From Lachnospiraceae bacterium (GTDB taxonomy: Bacteria; Bacillota; Clostridia; Lachnospirales; Lachnospiraceae), in assembly GCA_017475845.1 (NCBI GenBank), contig JAFVEU010000124.1, forward strand, positions 1 through 13,832: a stretch of 13,832 nt of DNA, given 5' to 3'. The notes beneath the pieces were generated by a model that had not been told where the DNA came from, did no database searches, and saw only the letters and a list, made by a program, of their open reading frames with translations. The translations under genes were made by a program, and so were the position numbers. Below are positions 1 through 6,722 of this stretch, piece by piece (the first letter of the stretch is position 1; the number at the start of each line of letters is the position of its first letter).

Positions 1-441
1 CAGGACATGGATCCCGGAGAGTGGGACAGGGTCATAAGGACAAATCTCACGGCCCTTTATAACAGCTGTAAATTATCTATTCCCAAAATGCTGAAAAAGC
101 ATGCCGGGAAGATAATAAATGTTTCATCGGTGTGGGGCAGTACCGGGGCCTCCATGGAGTGCGCCTACTGTGCCTCCAAGGGAGGGGTGGACGCCTTTAC
201 AAGGGCGCTGGCCAAGGAGCTTGCCCCCAGCAATATACAGGTAAATGCAGTTGCGCCGGGAGTCATAGATACGGATATGAATGCCCATCTGAGCGCAGAT
301 GAGAGAGAAGCGCTGATCTCCTCCATCCCCGCAGGCAGGATGGGAACTCCGGAGGAAGCTGCGGAGCTCATATATACCGTGGCCAAAGCCGGCAACTACT
401 TAACGGGACAGATCGTTTCCCTGGACGGAGGGTGGATCTGA
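1..441 (+). CDS. Short-chain dehydrogenase/reductase (FabG-like), 3' part only
   Basis: This is the C-terminal 146 residues of an NAD(P)-dependent oxidoreductase of the classical SDR family. The reading frame is open from base 1, so the ATG at 7 is internal and the Rossmann TGxxxGIG cofactor motif lies off the left edge. Visible SDR landmarks, numbered from the first codon, are the structural Asn of RTNLTA (N15), the catalytic Ser in NVSSVWG (S43), the YxxxK catalytic pair in AYCASKGG (Y56, K60), the VNAVAPGVIDTDM segment after it, and a C-terminal LTGQIVSLDGGW typical of FabG-like enzymes. Spacing from S43 to Y56 matches E. coli FabG. The family reduces ketones or oxidises alcohols on lipids, sugars and many other substrates, and the fragment does not tell which. 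The stop codon directly abuts the next ATG, suggesting co-transcription and translational coupling with the YfhO-type gene. Confidence 0.9.
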   Translation, partial: QDMDPGEWDRVIRTNLTALYNSCKLSIPKMLKKHAGKIINVSSVWGSTGASMECAYCASKGGVDAFTRALAKELAPSNIQVNAVAPGVIDTDMNAHLSADEREALISSIPAGRMGTPEEAAELIYTVAKAGNYLTGQIVSLDGGWI

Positions 442-3165
442 ATGAAAAAGAGTCTTTCGGCAGCGGGCGAAGCGCTTATTCCCGCGCTGCTCACCCTTTT
501 ACTGTTCTCCGGGGTCCTTCTTATAAAGGGGATATGGCCCTTCGGACAAAACCTTATAGACTATTATGATATGGGACAGACCAATGCGCCCCTTTATTAC
601 CATATCTGGGATTTCCTCCACGGGAAGGGACCGCTTTTTTTCGACTGGTATATCAATCTGGGACAGAACCTGTCCATGGGAAGCGCCATACAGTGGAATA
701 TCTCCCCCTTCAATCTTTTTTATCTTTTTATCCCAAGGGATCTGGTCTATGTTTCCCTGTCGGTATTCATGGGACTGCATCTCTTCTTCATGGCTTTTAA
801 CATGGGGATCTTCCTTAAGCTGTCCTTTCCGGAGCTAAGGAGAGCCTTCACTGTTCCTGCGGCCATGTGCTACGGGCTCTGCGGCTATACTCTGACCCAC
901 TACACCATTCCCACATATCTGGATACTGCGGTTTTCCTGCCGTTATTTGCCCTGTCTCTCCTTATGATGTTAAGGGGCGGCGTAAGGCTTGTCTATACCC
1001 TGATGCTGGGCTTTATGACAGCGCTCAGTTATTATCTGGGATTCATGCACCTTATATATGTATTGCTGTTCTCTGTGGTTTACATAACATTGATAATAAA
1101 AGATCCCGCGGAAAGGAAGAAAAGGATAACAGGCCTGGCTACGGGAACAACAGGAGGCATACTCCTTTCTTCCTTTGTGCTCCTTCCCTCGGTAATGGAA
1201 ATGACCTTATCCTCCAGGTTTAATTCCAATCTATCCCGGGGACCGGTGGAAACTCTTATCTCCATCCTGAATTCCGTGGGAGCTGACCAGTACTACGTTA
1301 AATATCTGCAGCTCTTCGCCATGGAGATCTTCATCATGACGATCATACTTGGACTGATCCGGTTCAGAAAAGACCTAAGCTACGTACTTACGGTATTTCT
1401 CGCGGCCTTCATTCCCTGTGCCCTTATTGTTTTTGAAGCCATAAACATACTGTGGCATTTCGGGACCTATTACCACTATCCCATAAGATGCGCTTATCTC
1501 ATACCTTTTTCCCTCATTGCCGCCGCAGCCTCCCTTATGGAGAAGGCGGAAAAGGAAGAGGGAGAAGGAGCCATAAAGGTTAACATAATAGCGCTGACCG
1601 TCATTTCGTTTTTGTATGCCGCAGCCCTTTTTCTTCTCGTAAAGTTCTACGATTCACGGGCACCCTGGGATATAAAGGAGCTGTTTAAATACTGGGTCCT
1701 GCTGTCGGCGGCTGTTTATATTATGTCAACCATTATCTTCCTGTTATTGCGGTTTAAGTCCGGGATAAAGGGAGGAAAGCCTGTCCGCAGCCTCTTTATC
1801 CTTATCCTTCCCGTGACCGTCATGGAATTGATGTTCGGAGCCTATGCGGGATACGGGCTGCCGAAATTCACGGACAGCTTTTTCGGTGATCCGGAGCAGA
1901 GCGGGGATTACATATTGAAAACGGAAGCTCTTTCCGACGCCCTCTCCGGCCACTTTGACATGGATGAGGGTTCATACAGGATAAACCGCATTAAGAACCC
2001 GGATACTGACCTGAACGCCAATTACGGCATGGTCTGGAGACACGGAAGTGTTGCGGGATGGGCCAATACCGCCACGGGAGAGATGATAAACACGGCGGAA
2101 AAGCTGGGCTACAGCACCCACTTCATGCGGATACTGGATTCCGGCGGGACTCTCCTTTCGGATTCAGTGCTGCAGGTAAAGGAACTGCTTACGGCTGTTT
2201 CTCTTCCCGGAGGTTCCGAAAAAGTTTATTCTCCCGGGGAAAAGGTCTCCACGGAATACGGGGAGTATGGTGTGTTTAAGAATGAAGTGCCCCTTCCCTT
2301 TATAATGCATGTGACCGCTGAGATAGAGGATTTCAGGCCGGAAGAGGAGGGCATCGCCGAAAACAACAACGCTCTTTACAGGGCTCTTTCCGGGGATAAG
2401 GAGGGGATAGCGGAGCAGATAAAGCTGTCTGAGGACGCTGTACGCTCCGGAGACTTGTTTTTGATCCCCGTAAAAGGGAGGAAGGCTCTGTATCTCTATA
2501 AGGGCCATTCCGATGAGATCCGTGTAAACGGGGACATCGCAGCGGTTCCCACCATCGGAGACCTTGATAATACTGAGTACCCCGGGTGGTTTAATTCAAA
2601 TCTCCTGTTTCTCGGGATCTTTGAAAATGAGGAAGTAAAGCTTGACTGCAGTGAGAAATCCCGGCTCATCATATTTGACGTGGATAAGATGCTCACTCTT
2701 TCCCGTTTCATGGAGGCATACGGAAACAGTACCGTGGAGACCTCCGGATCCGGCCTTTCCTTAAGCTTTACCCCGGAGGATGGGAGGGAGAGGATACTGA
2801 TCCCCCTGGCCTACTCACCGGGATGGAGCGCCCGGGTGAACGGAGAGAAAAGGACGGTTGAAAACAGGGGAGGACTCTTTATGACCCTGCCCGTTGACAA
2901 GGGAGAGAACAGGGTGGAAATGCGCTTTACTCCTCCGGGGCTTATACCGGGCATTGCTGTCAGCGTCGTCACCCTGATCATTATAGTTATGTTAACCTAT
3001 ATAACAGTGCTCCGGGAAAAAGGAGAAAAGATCCTTTCCGCAGTCAGTCCTGGAGTCTCTGTACTTTTCTATATCGTGTCAGGGGCCGCAGCCCTGGCCC
3101 TGTATATCATTCCCATGGGCTGGTTCCTGGTACATGTCCTGATCCGCCGCCTCTTTGGAGGATGA
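442..3165 (+). CDS. YfhO-family polytopic membrane protein
   Basis: This is a 907-residue integral membrane protein. A hydrophobic N-terminal segment (about 10-30) is followed by a loop with DYYDMGQTNAP, FFDWY and INLGQNL, the kind of acidic/aromatic first extracytoplasmic loop seen in YfhO proteins (GT-C-like fold). Many hydrophobic helices follow up to about residue 460. A large soluble region (about 470-845) contains the late YSPGWSARVNGE motif typical of the family, and two C-terminal membrane segments (about 853-875 and 885-905) end in a basic tail. In Bacillus and Listeria, YfhO-type proteins are tied to glycosylation of teichoic acids, so transfer of a sugar to an envelope polymer outside the membrane is a reasonable inference; the acceptor is unknown. 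The start has a GGAGG ribosome binding site inside the end of the upstream SDR gene. No terminator is visible after it. Confidence 0.82.
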   Translation: MKKSLSAAGEALIPALLTLLLFSGVLLIKGIWPFGQNLIDYYDMGQTNAPLYYHIWDFLHGKGPLFFDWYINLGQNLSMGSAIQWNISPFNLFYLFIPRDLVYVSLSVFMGLHLFFMAFNMGIFLKLSFPELRRAFTVPAAMCYGLCGYTLTHYTIPTYLDTAVFLPLFALSLLMMLRGGVRLVYTLMLGFMTALSYYLGFMHLIYVLLFSVVYITLIIKDPAERKKRITGLATGTTGGILLSSFVLLPSVMEMTLSSRFNSNLSRGPVETLISILNSVGADQYYVKYLQLFAMEIFIMTIILGLIRFRKDLSYVLTVFLAAFIPCALIVFEAINILWHFGTYYHYPIRCAYLIPFSLIAAAASLMEKAEKEEGEGAIKVNIIALTVISFLYAAALFLLVKFYDSRAPWDIKELFKYWVLLSAAVYIMSTIIFLLLRFKSGIKGGKPVRSLFILILPVTVMELMFGAYAGYGLPKFTDSFFGDPEQSGDYILKTEALSDALSGHFDMDEGSYRINRIKNPDTDLNANYGMVWRHGSVAGWANTATGEMINTAEKLGYSTHFMRILDSGGTLLSDSVLQVKELLTAVSLPGGSEKVYSPGEKVSTEYGEYGVFKNEVPLPFIMHVTAEIEDFRPEEEGIAENNNALYRALSGDKEGIAEQIKLSEDAVRSGDLFLIPVKGRKALYLYKGHSDEIRVNGDIAAVPTIGDLDNTEYPGWFNSNLLFLGIFENEEVKLDCSEKSRLIIFDVDKMLTLSRFMEAYGNSTVETSGSGLSLSFTPEDGRERILIPLAYSPGWSARVNGEKRTVENRGGLFMTLPVDKGENRVEMRFTPPGLIPGIAVSVVTLIIIVMLTYITVLREKGEKILSAVSPGVSVLFYIVSGAAALALYIIPMGWFLVHVLIRRLFGG

Positions 3166-3185
3166 TCGTAAAAGTGAATGCATGA

Positions 3186-3215
3186 TTGTCAGAAAAGAAC
3201 CGATTATGATAGAAT
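3186..3215 (+). promoter_or_regulatory. Putative sigma-A-type promoter for the aminotransferase gene
   Basis: TTGTCA at 3186-3191 and TAGAAT at 3210-3215 are separated by 18 bases, a reasonable vegetative promoter. Transcription would begin near 3222, downstream of the ATG at 3216, which supports choosing the later start at 3243 for the coding region. An overlapping TATGAT (3205-3210) is too close to the -35 hexamer to be the better choice. Confidence 0.5.
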
Positions 3216-3242
3216 ATGGAAAAATTTGAAGGGGGAATGATC

Positions 3243-4529
3243 ATGAAACCTTATGCAGAAATGTCAAAAGAAGAACTTAAGAATGAGATAAAGGAGCTCC
3301 GTACGGAATACAGAAAATACCAGGGAATGGAGCTTAAGCTTGATATGAGCCGCGGAAAGCCCTGTTTAGACCAGCTGGATCTCTCCATGGGCCTTATGGA
3401 TTCCCTTAATTCCCATGCGGATCTCTCCTGTGATGACGGCACCGACTGCCGTAACTACGGGATGCTGGAAGGTATCAGCGAGGCCAGGGAACTCATCGGG
3501 GATATGATGGAGAATGATCCGAGGAATATCCTGATCTACGGAAATTCATCCCTTAATGTTATGTATGACCAGATCTCCCGTTCATATACCCACGGCGTTA
3601 TGGGCAACACCCCCTGGTGCAGGCTGGATAAGATAAAGTGGCTCTGCCCCGTACCGGGATATGACAGACATTTCAGCATTACGGAATATTTCGGCTTTGA
3701 AATGATACCTGTTCCCATGTCCCCCACCGGACCTGACATGGATATGATAGAGAAGCTGGTTTCCGAGGATAAGGCTGTAAAGGGGATCTGGTGTGTTCCC
3801 AAGTACTCCAATCCCCAGGGCTATTCATACAGCGACGAGACCGTAAGACGCTTTGCAAGGCTTAAGCCTGCTGCCAGGGATTTCCGTATCTACTGGGACA
3901 ACGCTTACGGGATCCATCATCTCTACGACGATCATCAGGACTATCTTATAGAGATCCTGGCGGAGTGTAAGAGGGCCGGAAACCCGGATCTGGTGTATAA
4001 ATTCTCTTCCACCTCAAAGATCACTTTCCCGGGAAGCGGTATAGCTGCCATAGCCACCAGTCCCAATAATCTGGAGGAGATCAAGTCCCAGCTTAAGAGG
4101 CAGACCATCGGCCACGACAAGGTGAATCAGCTCCGGCATGTCCGTTTCTTTAAGAATATCCACGGCATGGTAGAGCATATGCGGAGACATGCGGACGTGA
4201 TACGTCCTAAATTCGAAGCAGTGGAGAATATCTTTGAGGAAAATCTGGGAGGCCTTGGGATTGCGGAGTGGACAAAGCCCAACGGAGGCTATTTCATAAG
4301 CTTTGACGGGATGGAAGGAACTGCCAGGCTTATAATCGACAGGGCCATGAAGGCGGGAGTAAAGCTCACCCCGGCAGGCTCCACCTGGCCGAATCACAAG
4401 GATCCTTATGACAGCAATATAAGGATCGCTCCCACCTATCCCACTCTTGAGGATATCACCACGGCAGCAAAGCTCTTCACCATCTGTGTAAGGCTTGTTA
4501 CAGCCGAAAAATTGTACGAAGAAAGCTGA
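3243..4529 (+). CDS. Aspartate aminotransferase-like PLP enzyme (type Ic / MocR-type aminotransferase family)
   Basis: This is a 428-residue fold-type I PLP-dependent aminotransferase. The N-terminal block with LDMSRGKPCLDQLDLS is characteristic of the family that includes Corynebacterium glutamicum AspT. The PLP-binding residues are visible: N190 in KYSNPQGY, D219 and Y222 in YWDNAYG, and the Schiff-base lysine K259 in KFSSTSKITFPGSG. An arginine that could bind the substrate carboxylate lies in the late IRIAPTYP segment. The expected reaction is aspartate plus 2-oxoglutarate to oxaloacetate plus glutamate in the cytoplasm. Substrate range is inferred from family only. In-frame ATGs also occur at 3216 and 3237, but GAAGGGGGA at 3228-3236 is best spaced for 3243, and the predicted transcription start lies after 3216. 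The length is normal for the family. The gene is flanked by its own promoter and terminator, so it is probably monocistronic. Confidence 0.88.
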   Translation: MKPYAEMSKEELKNEIKELRTEYRKYQGMELKLDMSRGKPCLDQLDLSMGLMDSLNSHADLSCDDGTDCRNYGMLEGISEARELIGDMMENDPRNILIYGNSSLNVMYDQISRSYTHGVMGNTPWCRLDKIKWLCPVPGYDRHFSITEYFGFEMIPVPMSPTGPDMDMIEKLVSEDKAVKGIWCVPKYSNPQGYSYSDETVRRFARLKPAARDFRIYWDNAYGIHHLYDDHQDYLIEILAECKRAGNPDLVYKFSSTSKITFPGSGIAAIATSPNNLEEIKSQLKRQTIGHDKVNQLRHVRFFKNIHGMVEHMRRHADVIRPKFEAVENIFEENLGGLGIAEWTKPNGGYFISFDGMEGTARLIIDRAMKAGVKLTPAGSTWPNHKDPYDSNIRIAPTYPTLEDITTAAKLFTICVRLVTAEKLYEES

Positions 4530-4558
4530 GATCAGCTTTTCGGAGCTTTCTGTCAGAT

Positions 4559-4599
4559 AACCGGGACGTCTTTTTTGTCAAGGATGTCCCGGTTTTTTT
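4559..4599 (+). terminator. Rho-independent terminator after the aminotransferase gene
   Basis: AACCGGGACGTC (4559-4570) pairs with GATGTCCCGGTT (4583-4594) over 12 positions with a single G-U pair. A T-rich loop lies between them, and a run of seven T follows immediately (4593-4599). This is a strong intrinsic terminator. It separates the aminotransferase from the downstream ECF operon. Confidence 0.92.
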
Positions 4600-4626
4600 G
4601 TACAGGCAAAGACTGTCATATTATCA

Positions 4627-4655
4627 TTGACTAATCCACAATAAAGCTGTAAAAT
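4627..4655 (+). promoter_or_regulatory. Promoter of the ECF/NiaR-kinase operon
   Basis: TTGACT (4627-4632), a 17-base spacer and TAAAAT (4650-4655) form a near-consensus vegetative promoter. Transcription would start near 4662, leaving a leader of about 90 bases before the first gene of the operon. The inverted repeats just downstream (4656-4692) overlap the expected start site, the classic place for a repressor. Confidence 0.72.
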
Positions 4656-4692
4656 GACAGCTATATTTACACCTGTCTTGTCACCTGACAAG
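4656..4692 (+). promoter_or_regulatory. Candidate NiaR-type operator (overlapping inverted repeats)
   Basis: Two dyads lie across and just after the predicted transcription start. The first is GACAG (4656-4660) with CTGTC (4673-4677), separated by 12 bases. The second is CTTGTCACCTGACAAG (4677-4692), with perfect 7-base arms. ACACCTGTC (4669-4677) and TGTCACCTGACA (4680ff) are the kind of CACCTGTC/GACAG sequence I recall from Firmicute NiaR sites, though I cannot verify the consensus here. The last gene of the operon encodes a NiaR-type DNA-binding domain, so autorepression is the simplest reading. Binding is inferred. Confidence 0.5.
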
Positions 4693-4753
4693 AGGGCTGT
4701 CTTCTCCGGCTGTCCGGGGAGAGGCCCGTTCTGCCGGAAAGGAGATGATTCTT

Positions 4754-5299
4754 ATGCCGAAGGACCTTCTGCTTGTGATAGATATGCAGAATGTTTACTG
4801 TGCCGGAGGGGCCTGGAGCTGTCCCGGCGCGGAAAAAGCCGCAGAGAGGATCAGGTCCGTCATAGAGCGGAAGGGCAGGGATATGGATGTGATATTTACC
4901 CGCTTTCTCGCTTCCCCGGATCCGGAAGGGGTCTGGAAGGATTACAACAGGGAAAACGGGGAGATAAACAGCGATCCCCATGCCAACGCCATGATGGATG
5001 CCTTCCGTGAAGAACTGGAGCGGTATCCCCTGTATACCAAGAGCGTGTATTCGTCACTTGATATACCTGAGGTAAGGGAGGCGGCAGGGAGGGCTGACAG
5101 GGTCATTGTATCCGGGGTGGTCGCGGAATGCTGTGTCCTGTCAACGGTATTTGCCCTTATCGATATGGGTAAGTACGTCATTTACCTGAAGGACGGAGTG
5201 GCGGGACTGGATATAGAAACCGAAAAAGCGGTTGAAAAAGTGCTGTCGGGGCTTGAGCCCCTGCATCTAAAAAGAGAAAGCTGTAAGGAATTGCAGTAA
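4754..5299 (+). CDS. Isochorismatase-family cysteine hydrolase
   Basis: This is a 181-residue cytoplasmic alpha/beta hydrolase of the isochorismatase/nicotinamidase superfamily. The catalytic triad is visible: D10 in LVIDMQN, K96 in YTKSVYSSL and nucleophile C127 in GVVAECCVLST, followed by the FALIDMGKYVIYLKDG strand typical of the fold. The residue before C127 is also a cysteine. Family members hydrolyse amides or vinyl ethers such as nicotinamide, ureidoacrylate and isochorismate. The metal-binding DxH...H motif of PncA nicotinamidase is not seen: the corresponding region reads FTRFLASPDPEG. The substrate therefore cannot be assigned. An ATG also occurs at 4745 but lies inside the AAGGAG ribosome binding site (4739-4744), which serves the ATG at 4754. 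It is the first gene of the operon, 46 bases before the ECF S component, so it probably acts on the imported compound or a product of it. Confidence 0.82.
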   Translation: MPKDLLLVIDMQNVYCAGGAWSCPGAEKAAERIRSVIERKGRDMDVIFTRFLASPDPEGVWKDYNRENGEINSDPHANAMMDAFREELERYPLYTKSVYSSLDIPEVREAAGRADRVIVSGVVAECCVLSTVFALIDMGKYVIYLKDGVAGLDIETEKAVEKVLSGLEPLHLKRESCKELQ

Positions 5300-5345
5300 A
5301 GCGGCGCCGGAATGACGCAGTTTTCAAACAAAGGAGGATAACATT

Positions 5346-5948
5346 ATGGGAAACCTGTTCAAAACAAAGCTGAATGCAGCTACTATCGTGCTGATCCCCG
5401 CGTGCATCGGCATCAATTATCTGGGAAAGCTTTTTGCTTCACTCTTAAAGCTTCCCCTGTGGCTTGACTGCATAGGAACCTGTGTCGGCGCCTGCCTCGG
5501 TGGACCGGTGATAGGCGGTATCTGCGGAGCCATCAATAATATCATCTACGGCCTGACCACAGGTGACAATATCACCCTGATCTATGCCCTTACCAGCTTC
5601 GGCATAGGTATAGCGGTGGGAATTACCGCAAGGCTCGGCTTCATGGAGACCCTGCCCAAGTCACTGGTATGCGCACTGGCCGGCGGACTTGCAGCGGTTA
5701 TAATCTCCACACCCTTAAATGTAATGTTCTGGGGCGGGACCACCGGAAATGTATGGGGTGATGCGGTATTTGCCATCACACAGGCAAACGGAATGCCGGT
5801 ATTACTCGGTTCATTTATCGATGAAGTACTGGTTGACGTACCGGATAAGCTTCTCACCATCATCATAACCTTCCTTATCCTCAAGGGACTTCCCGAGAAG
5901 ATCAAGGCTCTCTACGACGTGGACGCAAAGGTGGAAAGGCTGGACTAA
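5346..5948 (+). CDS. ECF transporter substrate-binding S component (substrate unknown)
   Basis: This is a 200-residue, highly hydrophobic protein with about six membrane segments (roughly 10-32, 43-70, 76-96, 106-124, 138-158 and 166-182). It follows the S-component pattern of energy-coupling factor importers: LDCIGTCVGACLGGP followed by GGICGAINNIIYG in the first half, and EVLVDVPDKLLTIIITFLI with a cytoplasmic LPEKIKALY tail in the second. S components bind a vitamin or small precursor and toggle in the membrane when driven by the T and A subunits. I do not recognise it as BioY, RibU, ThiT, FolT, PanT or another named specificity, so the substrate must come from context. A strong AAAGGAGG ribosome binding site precedes the ATG. 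The dedicated T and A genes follow directly, making this a group I-style single-substrate ECF system. Confidence 0.85.
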   Translation: MGNLFKTKLNAATIVLIPACIGINYLGKLFASLLKLPLWLDCIGTCVGACLGGPVIGGICGAINNIIYGLTTGDNITLIYALTSFGIGIAVGITARLGFMETLPKSLVCALAGGLAAVIISTPLNVMFWGGTTGNVWGDAVFAITQANGMPVLLGSFIDEVLVDVPDKLLTIIITFLILKGLPEKIKALYDVDAKVERLD

Positions 5949-6722
5949 GTGAGTGGACTCAGTCTTTATGTGGATCAGGGTACATATTTAAATAAACTGC
6001 ACCCCTATACAAAGCTTTTATATGTTTTTGCAGCCATCCTCATTCCCCTTATAGGGGGAGGGGGGATACTGTTCCCTGTTACCATAGGCTGCAGCGTGAT
6101 CCTTCTGATCCTTGGAAAGACACTGAAGCGTTCCTTTCCCCTTATCGCCTTTTCCTTTACGCTGATCATCGTGATCTTCCTGGTGCAGGGGATGTTTTAC
6201 TACGGAAATGAGACACCGCTCTTTTCCCTTGGATTCCTTGCGTTTTACAGGGAAGGAGTGCTGTACGCCTTAAGGATAGGGCTTAATATCTTAAACATGC
6301 TCCTGTCCTTTGCGGTATTCGTGCTGAACACCTCTCCCCAGGAGCTGGTGGAGGAGCTGGAGAAGAACGGTTTTTCCCCGAAGTTCGGATATGTGATCAA
6401 TTCCGTTTTCCAGATCGTGCCGCAGATGATGAAGACAAAGGACACAATAGTGGATGCCCAGAGGAGCCGGGGAATGGAGACGGAGGGCTCCCTTATGACC
6501 AGGATCAGAGCCTTTATGCCCCTTATCTCACCGGTAGTGATGAGCGCCCTTATTAATACCAGGGAGAGGGCCATTGCCCTGGAGGTCCGGGGCTTCGGCA
6601 GGAAGAATAAAAAGACCTTCATAAATGACAGGCAGAAATTAAAGGGTGACACCGTGATCCGTATCATCCTTGTCCTCCTGACGGCAGGGGTTGTGATCCG
6701 GAGGGTGTATTCATGTCTTTGA
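5949..6722 (+). CDS. ecfT: ECF transporter transmembrane T component
   Basis: This is a 257-residue EcfT/CbiQ-family membrane protein. Hydrophobic helices occupy roughly 22-38, 40-56, 63-82, 104-126 and 236-252. The two diagnostic coupling motifs are present on the cytoplasmic side: AQRSRG at 170-175 and the second Arg-Gly motif in ALEVRGFG (R214, G215). These helices dock into grooves of the two ATPase domains and transmit motion to the S component. The start is GTG at 5949, immediately after the TAA of the S-component gene. A GGAAAGG ribosome binding site lies inside the end of that gene. The 3' end overlaps the ATPase gene by 10 bases, consistent with tightly coupled expression of the whole transporter. 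Confidence 0.92.
   Translation: MSGLSLYVDQGTYLNKLHPYTKLLYVFAAILIPLIGGGGILFPVTIGCSVILLILGKTLKRSFPLIAFSFTLIIVIFLVQGMFYYGNETPLFSLGFLAFYREGVLYALRIGLNILNMLLSFAVFVLNTSPQELVEELEKNGFSPKFGYVINSVFQIVPQMMKTKDTIVDAQRSRGMETEGSLMTRIRAFMPLISPVVMSALINTRERAIALEVRGFGRKNKKTFINDRQKLKGDTVIRIILVLLTAGVVIRRVYSCL

Noticed and set aside
3216..3242. Earlier ATG starts for the aminotransferase
   Set aside because: The ATG at 3216 lies before the predicted transcription start, and the purine-rich ribosome binding site at 3228-3236 fits the ATG at 3243.
4654..5010. Overlapping + strand frame of 118 codons across the operon leader and hydrolase gene
   Set aside because: It begins inside the promoter/operator region without a ribosome binding site and overlaps the hydrolase, whose catalytic triad is intact.
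4754..5299. Naming the hydrolase pncA (nicotinamidase)
   Set aside because: The operon context is suggestive, but the metal-binding motif of PncA is absent, so only the superfamily is supported.
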